Shown: in pieces, positions 12,128 to 12,714 of the stretch
Layout of the letters: each line of letters begins with the position of its first letter
Numbering within the stretch: the stretch's first letter is position 1
Source of the DNA: Firmicutes bacterium UBA4874
Lineage (GTDB): Bacteria > Bacillota > Clostridia > Caldicoprobacterales > DTU083
DNA length: 12,714 nucleotides
Assembly (NCBI GenBank): GCA_002399435.1
Contig: DHDO01000113.1
Location: 45,147-57,860 of the forward strand
Reading direction: 5' to 3'
The notes under the pieces: generated by a model
Database searches by the model: none
Seen by the model: only the letters and a program-made list of their open reading frames with translations
Told to the model about the DNA's origin: nothing
Position numbers and translations under genes: made by a program

Positions 12128-12714
12128 TTGCCTGCATCCTTTCCCTTCGTTTCCTTTTTATATATATTTTTCAATTGACTGCCCGGATAATAGTGTTCGA
12201 TGATCTCCTGCCAGTCTTTCCCCATAAGAGTCAGACCGTAAGTACCATATTGGCTCATGCCTACTCCATGGCCATACCCCCCGCCCCGGATCACAATGTC
12301 CAGGAGGTTGCCTTCCTGATCCCGCTCAAAATCAAAGCAGGCAAAGGCACTGGGCAGCAGGGAGAAGTTCTTCTGCACGGTTCCGTCATGGCATTGGACC
12401 TCCACCGGGCTCTTGCCGCGCAGAGTATTCACTGGCTGCAGGGCCAGACGGATATTGTATTCCTTTATGACCTTGAAGGTGCCTTGCGTGGTGTTGATTT
12501 CCAGTTCCATGATGTTTCCGCCTTTCCCCCTTTGCAGCACTTTGATATTCAGCAAGGTGCCCACGTCTTCCGGAATCGTCATGCTTCTGTAGTCCCCATC
12601 TGAACATTTCGTCAGTACAAACAAGGGCTGCTGCCGGTATAAATCGGGCAGGCTTTTATTGAGGACCGCTTCCAGCTGTTTACGGGTCATGGTAACGCTC
12701 CAGCGGAAAAAAGG
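12124..12714 (-). CDS. SpoIID/LytB-domain protein, C-terminal part (runs off the window)
   Basis: The frame is open to the right edge without a stop. Reading in from the edge it gives PFFRWSVTMTRKQLEAVL, so the ATG at 12690 is internal and the N-terminal half lies outside. About 196 residues are visible. The C-terminal signature GGGYGHGVGMSQYGTYGL, followed by DWQEIIEHYYPGS, is diagnostic for the SpoIID/LytB family. In that family SpoIID is a peptidoglycan lytic transglycosylase that acts on denuded glycan during engulfment in sporulation, while LytB-type members modify amidase activity. The catalytic glutamate region lies in the missing part. The stop overlaps the cca start by four bases. 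Whether this is the true sporulation SpoIID or a paralogue cannot be decided from this fragment. Confidence 0.88.
   Translation of the reverse strand, partial: PFFRWSVTMTRKQLEAVLNKSLPDLYRQQPLFVLTKCSDGDYRSMTIPEDVGTLLNIKVLQRGKGGNIMELEINTTQGTFKVIKEYNIRLALQPVNTLRGKSPVEVQCHDGTVQKNFSLLPSAFACFDFERDQEGNLLDIVIRGGGYGHGVGMSQYGTYGLTLMGKDWQEIIEHYYPGSQLKNIYKKETKGKDAGK

Overview
The window is about 12.7 kb of chromosomal DNA of moderate GC content. It most likely comes from a spore-forming member of the Clostridia (Bacillota). The evidence is an alpha/beta-type small acid-soluble spore protein behind a forespore-type (sigma-G-like) promoter, a SpoIID/LytB-domain protein at the right edge, GGAGG-type ribosome binding sites, consensus sigma-A promoters with 17-bp spacers, and alternative GTG/TTG starts. 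Nothing suggests a prophage, insertion sequence, CRISPR array, or tRNA or rRNA gene.

Left part (1-3690): the last 14 codons of a probable membrane protein end at 45. A strong two-way terminator (62-100) separates it from a lysine/diaminopimelate operon on the minus strand, transcribed asd -> dapA -> dapB. These genes encode three enzymes that take aspartyl phosphate to tetrahydrodipicolinate: aspartate-semialdehyde dehydrogenase, HTPA synthase and HTPA reductase. The reductase is unusual because a tandem ACT domain pair of the aspartokinase regulatory type is fused to its C-terminus. The operon has a near-perfect promoter (TTGACA-N17-TATGAT, 3657-3685). Its leader of about 230 nt can fold into a compact three-way junction followed by an intrinsic terminator (3529-3560) upstream of asd. 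The leader does not look like the lysine riboswitch or a T-box. The pathway may therefore be controlled both by RNA attenuation and by allostery at an unexpected step.

Middle part (3690-7630, plus strand): a divergent M20D amidohydrolase, possibly acting on an acylated amino acid or diaminopimelate, has its own consensus promoter. It is followed by a DUF624/YesL-like membrane protein with an 80-residue charged low-complexity tail. Next comes a probable forespore transcription unit of a small acid-soluble spore protein and a class I methyltransferase 17 nt downstream. A cold-shock protein follows with its own extended -10 promoter and terminator.

Right part (7630-12714): a 580-residue TPR protein driven by an extended -10 promoter and a YkvI-like LeuT-fold membrane protein lie on the plus strand. 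They converge, with only 13 nt between stops, on cca (tRNA nucleotidyltransferase). cca overlaps by 4 nt (ATGA) a SpoIID/LytB-domain gene that runs off the window. The cca product carries a Thr/Lys-rich linker where many homologues have HD-domain sequence.

The most interesting items are the DapB-ACT-ACT fusion, the unrecognised structured leader of the lysine operon, the spore-protein/methyltransferase unit, and the small word repeats found at several gene borders.
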